DNA of 20,388 nt from CALFMR01 sp035550595 (lineage in GTDB: Bacteria > Acidobacteriota > Vicinamibacteria > Vicinamibacterales > SCN-69-37): assembly GCA_035550595.1 (NCBI GenBank), contig DASZOV010000022.1:1-20388 (forward strand). The letters are read 5' to 3'. The notes beneath the pieces are model-generated. The model did no database searches, was not told where the DNA came from, and saw only the letters and a list, made by a program, of their open reading frames with translations. Made by a program: the position numbers and the translations under genes. This document shows, in pieces, positions 7,755 to 15,206 of this stretch (its first letter is position 1; the number at the start of each line of letters is the position of its first letter).

Positions 7755-8618
7755 ATGGCCACACGTCCGCTCTGGAAGGGATCGCTGAAGCTCAGTCTCA
7801 TCTCGATTCCGATCCGCGTCTTCGCCGCGACCGATCCGGCCGGCGAGATCACGTTCCGGCAACTACACGCGCGCTGCGGCACGCCGATCCAGCTTCGGAA
7901 GTGGTGCCCGCACTGCGAGGTCGACGTCGAGAACTCGGACATCGTGAAGGGCTACGCCGTCGGCAAGGATCGTTACGTGCGGATCGATCCGGACGACATC
8001 GCATCGGTCCGTCCCGAGTCGACGCACACGATCGCGATCGAACAGGTCGTCGACGCCGCGCGCGTGCACCCGCTTTTCATCGAGCGGCCGTACTACGTCG
8101 CGCCCGACAACGCCGCCGCGGGATCGGCCTTCACGGTCCTTCGCGATGCGCTCGGCGATCGCGCCGGTGTGGGCAAAGTCGCACTCCACGGCCGCGAGTA
8201 CCTCGTAGCCATCCGCCCGCACGAGTCCGGCCTCGTCATGTACACGTTGCGGCACGGCGACGAAATCCGCACGATGGACGGCATCGACGAGTTGAAGTTC
8301 GCGCACGCCAAGGCCAAGGCGTCCGAAGTGAAACTGGCACGCCAGATCCTCGATGGCTTCGTGAGCGATCGGCCGCTCACCGACTACCACGACGACTACG
8401 AAGACGCGCTGCGCAAGATGATCGCGGCCAAACAACGCGGCAAGACGATCGCCGCGCCAGCTCCCGAGCGCCCGGCGCGCGTCGTCAATCTGGTGGATGC
8501 GCTACGGCAGAGTCTCGATAAGGTGAAGACGGAACGGAAGACGACGCGCGCGCCGGCAGGGCGGGGGCGCAAAGCACGCGTGTTGAAGCATCGGCCGGCG
8601 GCCAAGCGGGCTTCATAA
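7755..8618 (+). CDS. ku: Ku protein, non-homologous end joining
   Basis: Bacterial Ku of 287 residues; it forms a ring-shaped homodimer that threads onto double-strand break ends and recruits ligase LigD. The hallmark start WKGSLKLSLISIPIRVF (7-23) is present. A zinc-finger-like C41...C51-x-x-C54 is followed by the beta-barrel core with 'ESGLVMYTLRHGDEIR' and the 'ASEVKLARQIL' helix. The C-terminal tail (about 255-287) is rich in lysine and arginine, as in Ku proteins whose tails bind DNA and modulate threading. A strong GGAAGAAGG Shine-Dalgarno at 7742-7750 supports the ATG at 7755. No ligD lies in the window; the neighbour is a nucleotidyltransferase-fold gene 25 bases upstream. The stop is followed directly by CGCGAAGG repeats. 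Confidence 0.96.
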   Translation: MATRPLWKGSLKLSLISIPIRVFAATDPAGEITFRQLHARCGTPIQLRKWCPHCEVDVENSDIVKGYAVGKDRYVRIDPDDIASVRPESTHTIAIEQVVDAARVHPLFIERPYYVAPDNAAAGSAFTVLRDALGDRAGVGKVALHGREYLVAIRPHESGLVMYTLRHGDEIRTMDGIDELKFAHAKAKASEVKLARQILDGFVSDRPLTDYHDDYEDALRKMIAAKQRGKTIAAPAPERPARVVNLVDALRQSLDKVKTERKTTRAPAGRGRKARVLKHRPAAKRAS

Positions 8619-8628
8619 GCGCGAAGGG

Positions 8629-8726
8629 CGCGAAGGACGGATTGGGGCCTCGCGCGAAGACGCGAAGGCGCGAGGGTCGCGAAGGACAGATTGTGGCCTC
8701 ACGCGAAGGCGCGAAGACGCGAAGGG
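8629..8726. repeat. Tandem 49-bp repeat, two copies, built of CGCGAAGG/CGCGAAGA blocks
   Basis: Units at 8629-8677 and 8678-8726 match at 42 of 49 positions, each starting CGCGAAGGAC and containing ATTG-GGCCTC. Each unit itself contains short GCGAAG blocks, and further blocks fill 8619-8628 right after the ku stop. With the next element they fill most of the 209-base gap 8619-8827. No open frame or RNA gene is visible there. Confidence 0.85.
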
Positions 8727-8739
8727 AACAACTACTTCC

Positions 8740-8779
8740 GTAGGGGCGGGCCCCTGTGCCCGCCCGGACAACGCGGCGG
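8740..8779 (+). repeat. REP-like half element related to 1664-1725
   Basis: Starts GTAGGGGCGGGCCCC and continues to CCCGGACAACGCGGCGG, matching the left half of the 1664 element at 28 of its first 31 bases. GGGCGGG (8744-8750) pairs with CCCGCCC (8759-8765) around an 8-base loop. The right half with a closing CCCTAC is missing. Confidence 0.75.
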
Positions 8780-8827
8780 TCTCAGAACGATTGAACGATA
8801 TGATGTCGGCCGGTCGCACACGCCGCC

Positions 8828-10762
8828 ATGCGTCGACGTTTCTCCCTGTTCACTACGCTCGTCGTTCTGATCCTGTCTGGCGCATCGGCCGTGGTTGCGT
8901 TGACGATTGGCGTGCGTTGGTGGACGCCCGTGCCGCTCGAGGGGCCGATCGCCGACGCCGGATGGGTGGGTCGAACGCGCGCGTGGTTCACGGCGCGCGG
9001 GTTCTATCCGCCCGAGAGCGACGCCGCCGGGCACTCGTTCAGTTGGACGCGGGCGCACGCGGAGATCTCCGTCCCCGAGGTCGATCGATCCCGCGCCTAT
9101 CGCGTCGGGTTTCATCTCTCCGCCGGACGCGGCCTGGACGTACCGCCGCCACCGCAGATGGTCGTGAGCGTCGACGGCGCGCCTCGACTGCGCACCGACA
9201 CGACGAACGACCCGCGCACCTTCGTCGTCGACGTCCCGCCAGCGTCTGGTCACACGCTCACGGTCGCGATCGATCTATCGAACACCTTCACGCCAGGTCC
9301 GAATGACCGCCGCACGCTCGGCGTGACGATTGACGACGTGACGATTGCCCCGACGGCGGGGGCATTCTCGCCCACGTGGCGGGTCGTGATGCTCGCGGCG
9401 CTGGCGGCCATGTGTCTGACGCTGGCCGCGCTCGCGTGCGGTTTCGGCCCCTGGTGGGCGCTGGCCATGGGCGTGGTGGCCGGCATCGCGCACGCGTGGC
9501 TGCTCGCCTTCGACGCAGCATTTCTCGGCGCCTTCCCCGACTACCTGATCCGCGTGTCGGCCGGCGCGGCTGTGATCGGCTTGGCGGTTGGGGCCATCCG
9601 CTGGTGGAAGCCGGCGGGATCGGAGGCGAGCGATTGGGGCATCGCGGCCGGGCTCGTGCTCGTGCCGAGCGCGGTGAAGCTCGCCTTCTTCGGCCATGCG
9701 CGCGTGCTCATCGGCGACGCGATCTTCCAGATCCATCGCGCGCAGCAGGTGCACGCCGGGCACTACTTCTTCACGTCGATCACGCCGCGGCCGTTCCTCG
9801 AGTTTCCGTACGCGATTGCGCTCTACGTCAACGCCATGCCGTTCTGGCGATGGTTCCCGGCCGATCTCGATCAGGTCTGGCTGCTGCGCGCGGTGTCGCT
9901 CTCGGCCGATGCGCTCGTCGGACTCGCGATCTACTTCGCCTTGCGCGCGGCGTGGACCAACCGGTGGGCGCCGTTGCTCTTCGCCGGCCTCTGGCCGTTC
10001 GCGCGCGCGCCCCTGGCAACGCTCTGCACGTCGAACCTGACGAACCTCTACGGACAGGGCGTGTTCGGCATCGCGCTGGGCCTCGTCGGCTGGATGGCCG
10101 CGCGGCGGCGTGCGCCATGGTGGGCGGTGTCGGCGGTCGCGCTACTCCTCGCCGTCGCGTTCCTTTCTCACTTCAGCACGTTGTCGGTCGGCGTCCCGCT
10201 CGTGGCGCTCGTCGTCGTCGTGCTCGCGATCACCGGCACTTCCACCGAGCGACGACTCGCCTCATGGATCGCCGTTGCACTCGTCGCCGCCATGGTCGTG
10301 TCGTACGCGGCCTACTACTCGCACTTCACCACCGTCTATCGCACGACGATCACGCGCGTCGTCTCGGGCGAAGGCGGCGGCGAAGCGCGGTCGATGGCCG
10401 CGCCCGCGTCCATCAAGTTCGAACGCTGGCGACACGACGTGTCGCTGGACTTCGGCGGTCTCGCCATCGTCACGGCGTTCGCCGGCGCCTGCTGGATCGC
10501 GGTCCGACGTCCGCGCGAGGGCCTGACGCTCGTCCTCGCGGGCTGGGCGGCGACGTGGCTCCTCTTCTCAGCGCTCGGCGTCTTCACGGCCGTCGAGATG
10601 CGCACGAATCTGGCCGCGGCGCCGCTCGTCGCGGCGCTCGCCGCGTTCGCGCTCGGCTCGCTTGGCGAATCGTCGCGCGTGGGCGCGGTCGTGGCGGTCT
10701 TCGTCGCCGGTGCCCTCGTGTGGGACGGCTTCGCGCAGTGGGTGCACTGCCTGACAGGCTGA
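8828..10762 (+). CDS. Polytopic membrane protein, possibly GT-C-type glycosyltransferase
   Basis: A protein of 644 residues that I cannot assign to a named family. A first membrane span (about 8-28) is followed by a soluble, probably periplasmic beta-rich domain (about 30-178, with 'YRVGFHLSAGRG' and 'TLTVAIDLSNTFTPG') and then ten or more further spans from about 183 to 640. The segment after residue 290 ('GDAIFQIHRAQQVHAGHYFFTS') has the D and H pattern seen in external loops of GT-C or ArnT-like lipid-linked sugar transferases. No catalytic motif is certain. There is no clear Shine-Dalgarno before the ATG at 8828, but a TATGAT lies at 8799-8804. The next gene, another polytopic protein, follows after 46 bases, so a shared envelope-glycan role is plausible. 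A non-enzymatic membrane protein remains possible. Confidence 0.6.
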   Translation: MRRRFSLFTTLVVLILSGASAVVALTIGVRWWTPVPLEGPIADAGWVGRTRAWFTARGFYPPESDAAGHSFSWTRAHAEISVPEVDRSRAYRVGFHLSAGRGLDVPPPPQMVVSVDGAPRLRTDTTNDPRTFVVDVPPASGHTLTVAIDLSNTFTPGPNDRRTLGVTIDDVTIAPTAGAFSPTWRVVMLAALAAMCLTLAALACGFGPWWALAMGVVAGIAHAWLLAFDAAFLGAFPDYLIRVSAGAAVIGLAVGAIRWWKPAGSEASDWGIAAGLVLVPSAVKLAFFGHARVLIGDAIFQIHRAQQVHAGHYFFTSITPRPFLEFPYAIALYVNAMPFWRWFPADLDQVWLLRAVSLSADALVGLAIYFALRAAWTNRWAPLLFAGLWPFARAPLATLCTSNLTNLYGQGVFGIALGLVGWMAARRRAPWWAVSAVALLLAVAFLSHFSTLSVGVPLVALVVVVLAITGTSTERRLASWIAVALVAAMVVSYAAYYSHFTTVYRTTITRVVSGEGGGEARSMAAPASIKFERWRHDVSLDFGGLAIVTAFAGACWIAVRRPREGLTLVLAGWAATWLLFSALGVFTAVEMRTNLAAAPLVAALAAFALGSLGESSRVGAVVAVFVAGALVWDGFAQWVHCLTG

Positions 10763-10793
10763 GGGCGATCCCCCGACCGAGCGCGCATGCGTG

Positions 10794-10799
10794 TATGCT
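10794..10799 (+). promoter_or_regulatory. TATGCT -10-like box before the second membrane-protein gene
   Basis: TATGCT is followed by nine bases and then the ATG at 10809. A transcript starting about seven to nine bases after the box would have almost no leader. No -35 was found, and a GTG at 10791 is an alternative start that would place the box inside the gene. Confidence 0.28.
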
Positions 10800-10808
10800 T
10801 ACCGCCGC

Positions 10809-12893
10809 ATGCCCATACCCAGTATGCCGCCACGCGCGCGGCGATGGACGACCTGGGTCTTCGCGTCGTACCTCTTCGTCGCCGCCTTCCAGAGCTGGCC
10901 ACTCGTCCTCCACGTCGGCGACCGCGTCACCGGCTCGATGGACGGCGACACGGGCGTCTACATCTGGAACCCGTGGGTCTTCGCCCACGAGCTCCGCGCG
11001 GGTCACTGGCCGTTCACGACCGACACGATCCTCCCCTTCGAAGGCGCGACCGACCTCAGCCTGCACAACTACACGGTCTTCAACGATCTACTCGCGCTGC
11101 CCCTGCAGCCGTCGCTCGGCCTCGTCGCGACGTTCAACGCCATCTACCTGCTGAACATCGCGCTCGCCGGATTCGGGATGTTCGTCCTGACCCGGCGCCT
11201 CACGGGCCGGACGGCCGAAGCCTGGATTGCGGGCGTCGTCTTCGCGTGCTCGCCGTTTCTCGTCGAACGCGGCGGCGGCCATTTCAGCCTCGCGGCAGCC
11301 GCGCCGCTGCCATTCTTCGCCTACTGGCTCGATCGCGCGTGGACGAGCGCGCGCGTGCGCGACGGCGCCGCCTGTGGCGCCATGCTCGCCTGGGGCTACT
11401 TCTCCGATCCGTACTTCGGCATCTATTGTGCCGTGCTGATGGCACTGTTCGTCGCGTGTCAGACGATCCACGTCGACGTCGCGCGCCGAGGATCCGACAT
11501 GCGTGTCGCGCGATTCGCGGTCGACGTCATCCTCGCGCTCCTCATCGTGACCATCGTCGTCGTCCACTGGATTGCCGGCGGCGACGCGCGCGTCGCCGGC
11601 CTGCACCTCGAGATGCACACCCTCTACACCCCCATGTTCGTCCTGACGACGCTCGTCGTCGTGCGGGTGTGGCTCGCGGTGCGGTTCACGATCGCGCGAC
11701 GTCCGGTCGGCCGTATGGCGCTTCGCGTGGGCGCCGGCGTGGCCGCAGTTGCCGCGGCGATCGTGCTGCTTTCACCAGCGCTGTACACGCTGGCCGTCCG
11801 TTCGATGGCGGGCCGGATGGTCACCGCGCCCGTCCGGTGGCGGTCCAGCGCGCCCGGCGTCGACGTCCTCGACTTCGTCCTGCCCAATCCGAATCATCCA
11901 CTCGCACCGCACGCGATCCGCGAGTTCCTCGAACGTCAGCCGGGGCATGCAGGTGAGAACGTCGCGTCGCTGCCGCTCGTCGTGCTGGCGGTCATCGTCA
12001 TCGCGTGGCGGATCGCGCGCTTCCGGCCGGACCGCACGTGGGTCGTCGTCACGCTCGCATTCGCATCGGTCACCGTCGGACCTTTTCTGCGTGTGGCCGG
12101 CATCGAGACACTCGTGCCCACGCCGTGGACGTTCCTGCGGTACGTGCCGGTGCTCGGCGAAGCGCGGATGCCGTCACGCTTCTCGGTCATGGTCCTGATC
12201 GGCGTGACCGTCATCTTCGCGTCCGCGCTCGCGGCGCTCGGACGACACATGCCGCACGCACGCCGCCGGATGCTCGCGATCGTGGCCGTGCTCGTCGTGG
12301 GTGAGTTGATCGCACTCCCCCGGCCGTTGTTCTCGGCCGCGGTGCCGAGCGTCTATCGCACGATTGCCGCCGACCCGCGGGACGTGCGCGTCCTCGATCT
12401 GCCATTCGGTGTGCGCGACGGACTCGTGACGTATGGCGCCTTCACCCCGGCGTCGCAGTTCTACCAGAGCGTTCACGGCAAGCCGATCATCGGCGGCTAT
12501 CTCTCGCGCATCTCGGCGATCAAGCTGACGTTTTATCGCAACGATCCATTTCTGCGTGCGCTCATGGATCTCAGCGAAGGTCAGACGATCGCGGCGTCCG
12601 AGCGCGCAGCCGCGGTCGCGGCGGCACCGGCATTTCTCGCCGCGTCGCATCTCGGTTACGTCGTGATCGACACGGCGCACACGAGTGAGCCGCTGCAGTC
12701 GCTCGCGATCGACGCGCTCGGCCTCACGCGCATCGCCCGCGGCGACGGACGCGTCCTCTACGTCCCCGCGTCGATGCCGCGGCCCACGGTCGCGCCGCCG
12801 GCAACGTCTTCCCGGCGGCCAGTCGCGCCGAACGCGGTCGTCCATGCGACGGCCCAACACACGCGTGCGGCGCGGCCGAACGGCTCCCTATAA
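10809..12893 (+). CDS. Polytopic membrane protein, GT-C/YfhO-like putative glycosyltransferase
   Basis: A protein of 694 residues with an N-terminal span (about 15-36) followed by an external loop SMDGDTGVYIWNPW (43-56). Its D45-G-D47 sits where GT-C glycosyltransferases carry the catalytic or metal-binding acidic pair after the first span. About ten further membrane spans run to about residue 485, then a soluble C-terminal domain (about 500-694) with 'RVLDLPFGVRDG' and 'GKPIIGGYLSRIS', as in large YfhO-type or uncharacterised GT-C proteins. Such enzymes move sugars from polyprenyl-phosphate donors outside the inner membrane; the acceptor here is unknown. ATG 10809 is chosen; GTG 10791 and ATG 10824 are alternatives, none with a good Shine-Dalgarno. 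Its TAA stop forms part of the -10-like box of the following gene. Confidence 0.62.
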   Translation: MPIPSMPPRARRWTTWVFASYLFVAAFQSWPLVLHVGDRVTGSMDGDTGVYIWNPWVFAHELRAGHWPFTTDTILPFEGATDLSLHNYTVFNDLLALPLQPSLGLVATFNAIYLLNIALAGFGMFVLTRRLTGRTAEAWIAGVVFACSPFLVERGGGHFSLAAAAPLPFFAYWLDRAWTSARVRDGAACGAMLAWGYFSDPYFGIYCAVLMALFVACQTIHVDVARRGSDMRVARFAVDVILALLIVTIVVVHWIAGGDARVAGLHLEMHTLYTPMFVLTTLVVVRVWLAVRFTIARRPVGRMALRVGAGVAAVAAAIVLLSPALYTLAVRSMAGRMVTAPVRWRSSAPGVDVLDFVLPNPNHPLAPHAIREFLERQPGHAGENVASLPLVVLAVIVIAWRIARFRPDRTWVVVTLAFASVTVGPFLRVAGIETLVPTPWTFLRYVPVLGEARMPSRFSVMVLIGVTVIFASALAALGRHMPHARRRMLAIVAVLVVGELIALPRPLFSAAVPSVYRTIAADPRDVRVLDLPFGVRDGLVTYGAFTPASQFYQSVHGKPIIGGYLSRISAIKLTFYRNDPFLRALMDLSEGQTIAASERAAAVAAAPAFLAASHLGYVVIDTAHTSEPLQSLAIDALGLTRIARGDGRVLYVPASMPRPTVAPPATSSRRPVAPNAVVHATAQHTRAARPNGSL

Positions 12894-12894
12894 T
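12889..12894 (+). promoter_or_regulatory. Perfect TATAAT box overlapping upstream stop, six bases before cbs GTG
   Basis: TATAAT at 12889-12894 contains the TAA stop (12891-12893) of the membrane-protein gene. It is followed by CGAGGC and the GTG start at 12901, placing the expected transcript start at or next to the start codon. There is no TTGACA at the usual distance upstream (about 12866-12871 is GC-rich). GAGG at 12896-12899 is too close to be an effective Shine-Dalgarno. Confidence 0.5.
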
Positions 12895-12900
12895 CGAGGC

Positions 12901-14274
12901 GTGATCCCGCCCATTGCCGACACCATCCTCGACACGATCGGCCGGACGCCGCTCGTCCGCCTGCACAAGCTGACGACTGGCATCATTGGCGCCGAGGTGC
13001 TCGCCAAGCTCGAGACGTTCAATCCCGGCAACTCGATCAAGGACCGCATGGCGCTGAAGATGATCGAGGACGCCGAGCGCGCGGGACAGCTTCGTCCCGG
13101 CGGCGTCATCGTCGAAGGCACGTCGGGCAACACGGGCATGGGGCTGGCCCTTGCCGCCGTGGTCAAGGGCTATCGCTGCATCTTCACGACGACCGACAAG
13201 CAGTCGAAGGAGAAGATCGACGCGCTGCGCGCATTTGGTGCCGACGTCATCGTGTGCCCGACCGACGTCGATCCCGAGGATCCGCGCTCGTATTACTCGG
13301 TCGCGTCGCGCCTCGCGCGCGAGGTGCCGAACGCTTGGAAGGCCGGGCAGTACGACAACTTATCGAACACGGCCGCGCACTACGAACAGACCGGACCTGA
13401 AATCTGGGAGCAGACCGGCGGCCGCATCACGCACCTGGTCGCCGGCGTCGGCACGGGCGGGACGATCTCGGGCGTAGGCCGATTCCTCAAAGAACGCAAC
13501 CCGGCGATCAAGGTGTGGGGAATCGACACGTACGGCTCGGTGTTCAAGAAATACAAAGAGACGGGCGTCTTCGACAAGCACGAGATCTACCCGTACGTCA
13601 CCGAAGGCATCGGCGAGGATTTCCTGCCGGGCAACGTCGACTTCTCGGTGATCGATCACTTCGAGAAAGTCACCGACAAGGACGCCGCGCTCATGACGCG
13701 CCGGCTGACGCGCGAGGAAGGCATCTTCGGCGGCAACTCGGCGGGCGCCGCCATGGCCGGTCTGCTCCAGCTCGCGCCGCACTTCTCGGACGATGACGTG
13801 GTCGTCGTCATCGTGCACGACCACGGATCGCGCTACCTGGGAAAGATGTTCAACGACGACTGGATGCGCGCGAAGGGCTACCTGGACAAGACGGGCGCGA
13901 CGGCGCGCGATCTCGTCGCGCGGCGCACCGACCGCCGGCTCGTCACGGTCGACTGCGCCGAGCCGATCAGCCGTGCCATCCAGATCATGGCCGAGCACGG
14001 CTACTCGCACGTGCCGGTCACCGACGCCGGCCGCATGGTCGGCTCGATCAACGAGACGTCCCTCTACGACGCGCTCGTCGCCGACGCGTCGGTCCGCACG
14101 CAGCCGGTGGCCACGCTGATGCAGCCGGCCTTCCCCTTCGTCGACATCTCGACGAGCCTCGAGGCGCTGGCGACGATGATCACGCCGGACAATCCGGCCG
14201 TGCTGGTGCGCGACTTCGCGTGCGGCGAGACGTTCATCGTCACGCGCGCGGACGTCATCCAGGCACTGGCGTGA
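12901..14274 (+). CDS. cbs: Cystathionine beta-synthase (PLP enzyme with CBS domain pair)
   Basis: A cytosolic PLP enzyme of 457 residues that condenses serine and homocysteine to cystathionine, the entry to reverse transsulfuration. The PLP lysine is K47 in NPGNSIKDR. The substrate loop GTSGNTG is at 73-79 and the phosphate-binding loop GVGTGGT at 182-188. The YDNLSNTAAHYEQTGPEIW stretch (151-169) separates CBS from O-acetylserine sulfhydrylases. A pair of CBS regulatory modules fills about 338-457, as in SAM-responsive or adenosyl-binding forms; there is no heme-binding N-terminal extension. The GTG at 12901 is the natural start, because upstream in-frame sequence lies inside the previous gene. 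The gap to that gene is only 7 bases, yet a TATAAT box there suggests independent, leaderless expression. It is convergent with the TlpA-like gene, with 10 bases between stops. Confidence 0.93.
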   Translation: MIPPIADTILDTIGRTPLVRLHKLTTGIIGAEVLAKLETFNPGNSIKDRMALKMIEDAERAGQLRPGGVIVEGTSGNTGMGLALAAVVKGYRCIFTTTDKQSKEKIDALRAFGADVIVCPTDVDPEDPRSYYSVASRLAREVPNAWKAGQYDNLSNTAAHYEQTGPEIWEQTGGRITHLVAGVGTGGTISGVGRFLKERNPAIKVWGIDTYGSVFKKYKETGVFDKHEIYPYVTEGIGEDFLPGNVDFSVIDHFEKVTDKDAALMTRRLTREEGIFGGNSAGAAMAGLLQLAPHFSDDDVVVVIVHDHGSRYLGKMFNDDWMRAKGYLDKTGATARDLVARRTDRRLVTVDCAEPISRAIQIMAEHGYSHVPVTDAGRMVGSINETSLYDALVADASVRTQPVATLMQPAFPFVDISTSLEALATMITPDNPAVLVRDFACGETFIVTRADVIQALA

Positions 14275-14284
14275 GTGAGGGAAG

Positions 14285-15124
14285 CTACCGGCTGGCCTGC
14301 ATCGTCGGCGCGGTGGGCATGGCCTGCGTCAGGAGCTGTTGCACGGCCTCGACAAGATCGTTCTGCCGCACGTCGACGAATCGGATGACGCCCTGCGGGT
14401 CGAGCACGTAGGTCGTCGGCCAACCGTAGACGTTGTACGCCGTGGAAATCGGTCCTTCCACGTTCGACGCCGCGTAGCCGTCCCACCACGACCGGTACGC
14501 CAGACCGCTCTCGGCCAGCCCCTGACGCGCGACGTCCAGCGTCCGATCGCTGTTGACGCCGAGCATCGCGAAGGGCGCGTCCTTGTAGGTGTCGAGCAGA
14601 CGCTGTTCGACGGGATACTGCGCGCGGCAGATACCGCACCAGTTGCCCGAGAACGTCAGCACGACGACCTTGCCGCGATAGTCCGACAGGTTGAAGCGCA
14701 CGCCGTCCAGGTCGTTGCCGCTGATGTCGGGCGCGACCTTGCCGATCGTGAGCGCCGGGATGGCGCTGCGCTGCCGTTCGATGAGCGTGGCGTACTGCGG
14801 ATGCTCGAGCGCCAAACGATCGAGCCGGTTGACGACGCGCGCTTCTTGCGAGGGCGCGAGCTCGCCGGTCTGCACCCACCGCATGAACTTCCAGAGCTGC
14901 AGCTCGGGATCGGCCAGCGGATCGCCCGCCGGCAGCGGGCCGGCGAACACGCGGTCGAGCGTCCCGACGAGGTCGTCGACTTCCGCATCCGTGAACGGAT
15001 GGACGGCCAGCCGGGGCGACGGCGGGTCGGTGAACCCGACCATCGTCTGCGCCGCGAGCGTGGCCGCCGACGCGGCCGCCAGGCACAAACTCAGGACGAT
15101 GACGCGCGGGGAGCGAACGTGCAT
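14285..15124 (-). CDS. Secreted TlpA/ResA-like thioredoxin-fold protein
   Basis: A protein of 279 residues with a Sec signal peptide (hydrophobic 8-24, cleavage probably near AAQ at 24-26) and a C-terminal TlpA-like thioredoxin domain (about 124-268). The domain shows the active-site W162-C163-G-I-C166 and the cis-proline P236 in GWPTTYV. These periplasmic proteins usually reduce disulfides, for example in cytochrome c maturation or metal-protein assembly. The region 30-122 is helical-looking and not part of the thioredoxin fold; it has no family I recognise. The ATG at 15124 has a GAGG about nine bases upstream; a TTG at 15148 is an alternative but would place charged residues before the signal. 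It is the last gene of a leftward series, 82 bases after the hypothetical protein. A link to the metal pump is possible but not shown. Confidence 0.85.
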   Translation of the reverse strand: MHVRSPRVIVLSLCLAAASAATLAAQTMVGFTDPPSPRLAVHPFTDAEVDDLVGTLDRVFAGPLPAGDPLADPELQLWKFMRWVQTGELAPSQEARVVNRLDRLALEHPQYATLIERQRSAIPALTIGKVAPDISGNDLDGVRFNLSDYRGKVVVLTFSGNWCGICRAQYPVEQRLLDTYKDAPFAMLGVNSDRTLDVARQGLAESGLAYRSWWDGYAASNVEGPISTAYNVYGWPTTYVLDPQGVIRFVDVRQNDLVEAVQQLLTQAMPTAPTMQASR

Positions 15125-15206
15125 GGACGAACCTCGGAGGACGTACAACTGCTCTTTCGGAGGCTGACGGCGACCTCTTTAGGGAGAAGACGCAGCGCGG
15201 ACGTAC

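Noticed and set aside
8629..8726. Possible regulatory iterons or an origin of replication
   Set aside because: No DnaA boxes, no AT-rich stretch and no replication gene nearby; the blocks look like a dispersed intergenic repeat.
9376..11154. A 592-codon plus-strand frame crossing both membrane-protein genes
   Set aside because: Arginine and alanine-rich shadow in the wrong phase; the frames chosen have membrane spans and sensible starts.
12896..12899. GAGG as Shine-Dalgarno for cbs
   Set aside because: It ends one base before the GTG, too close for normal ribosome positioning.
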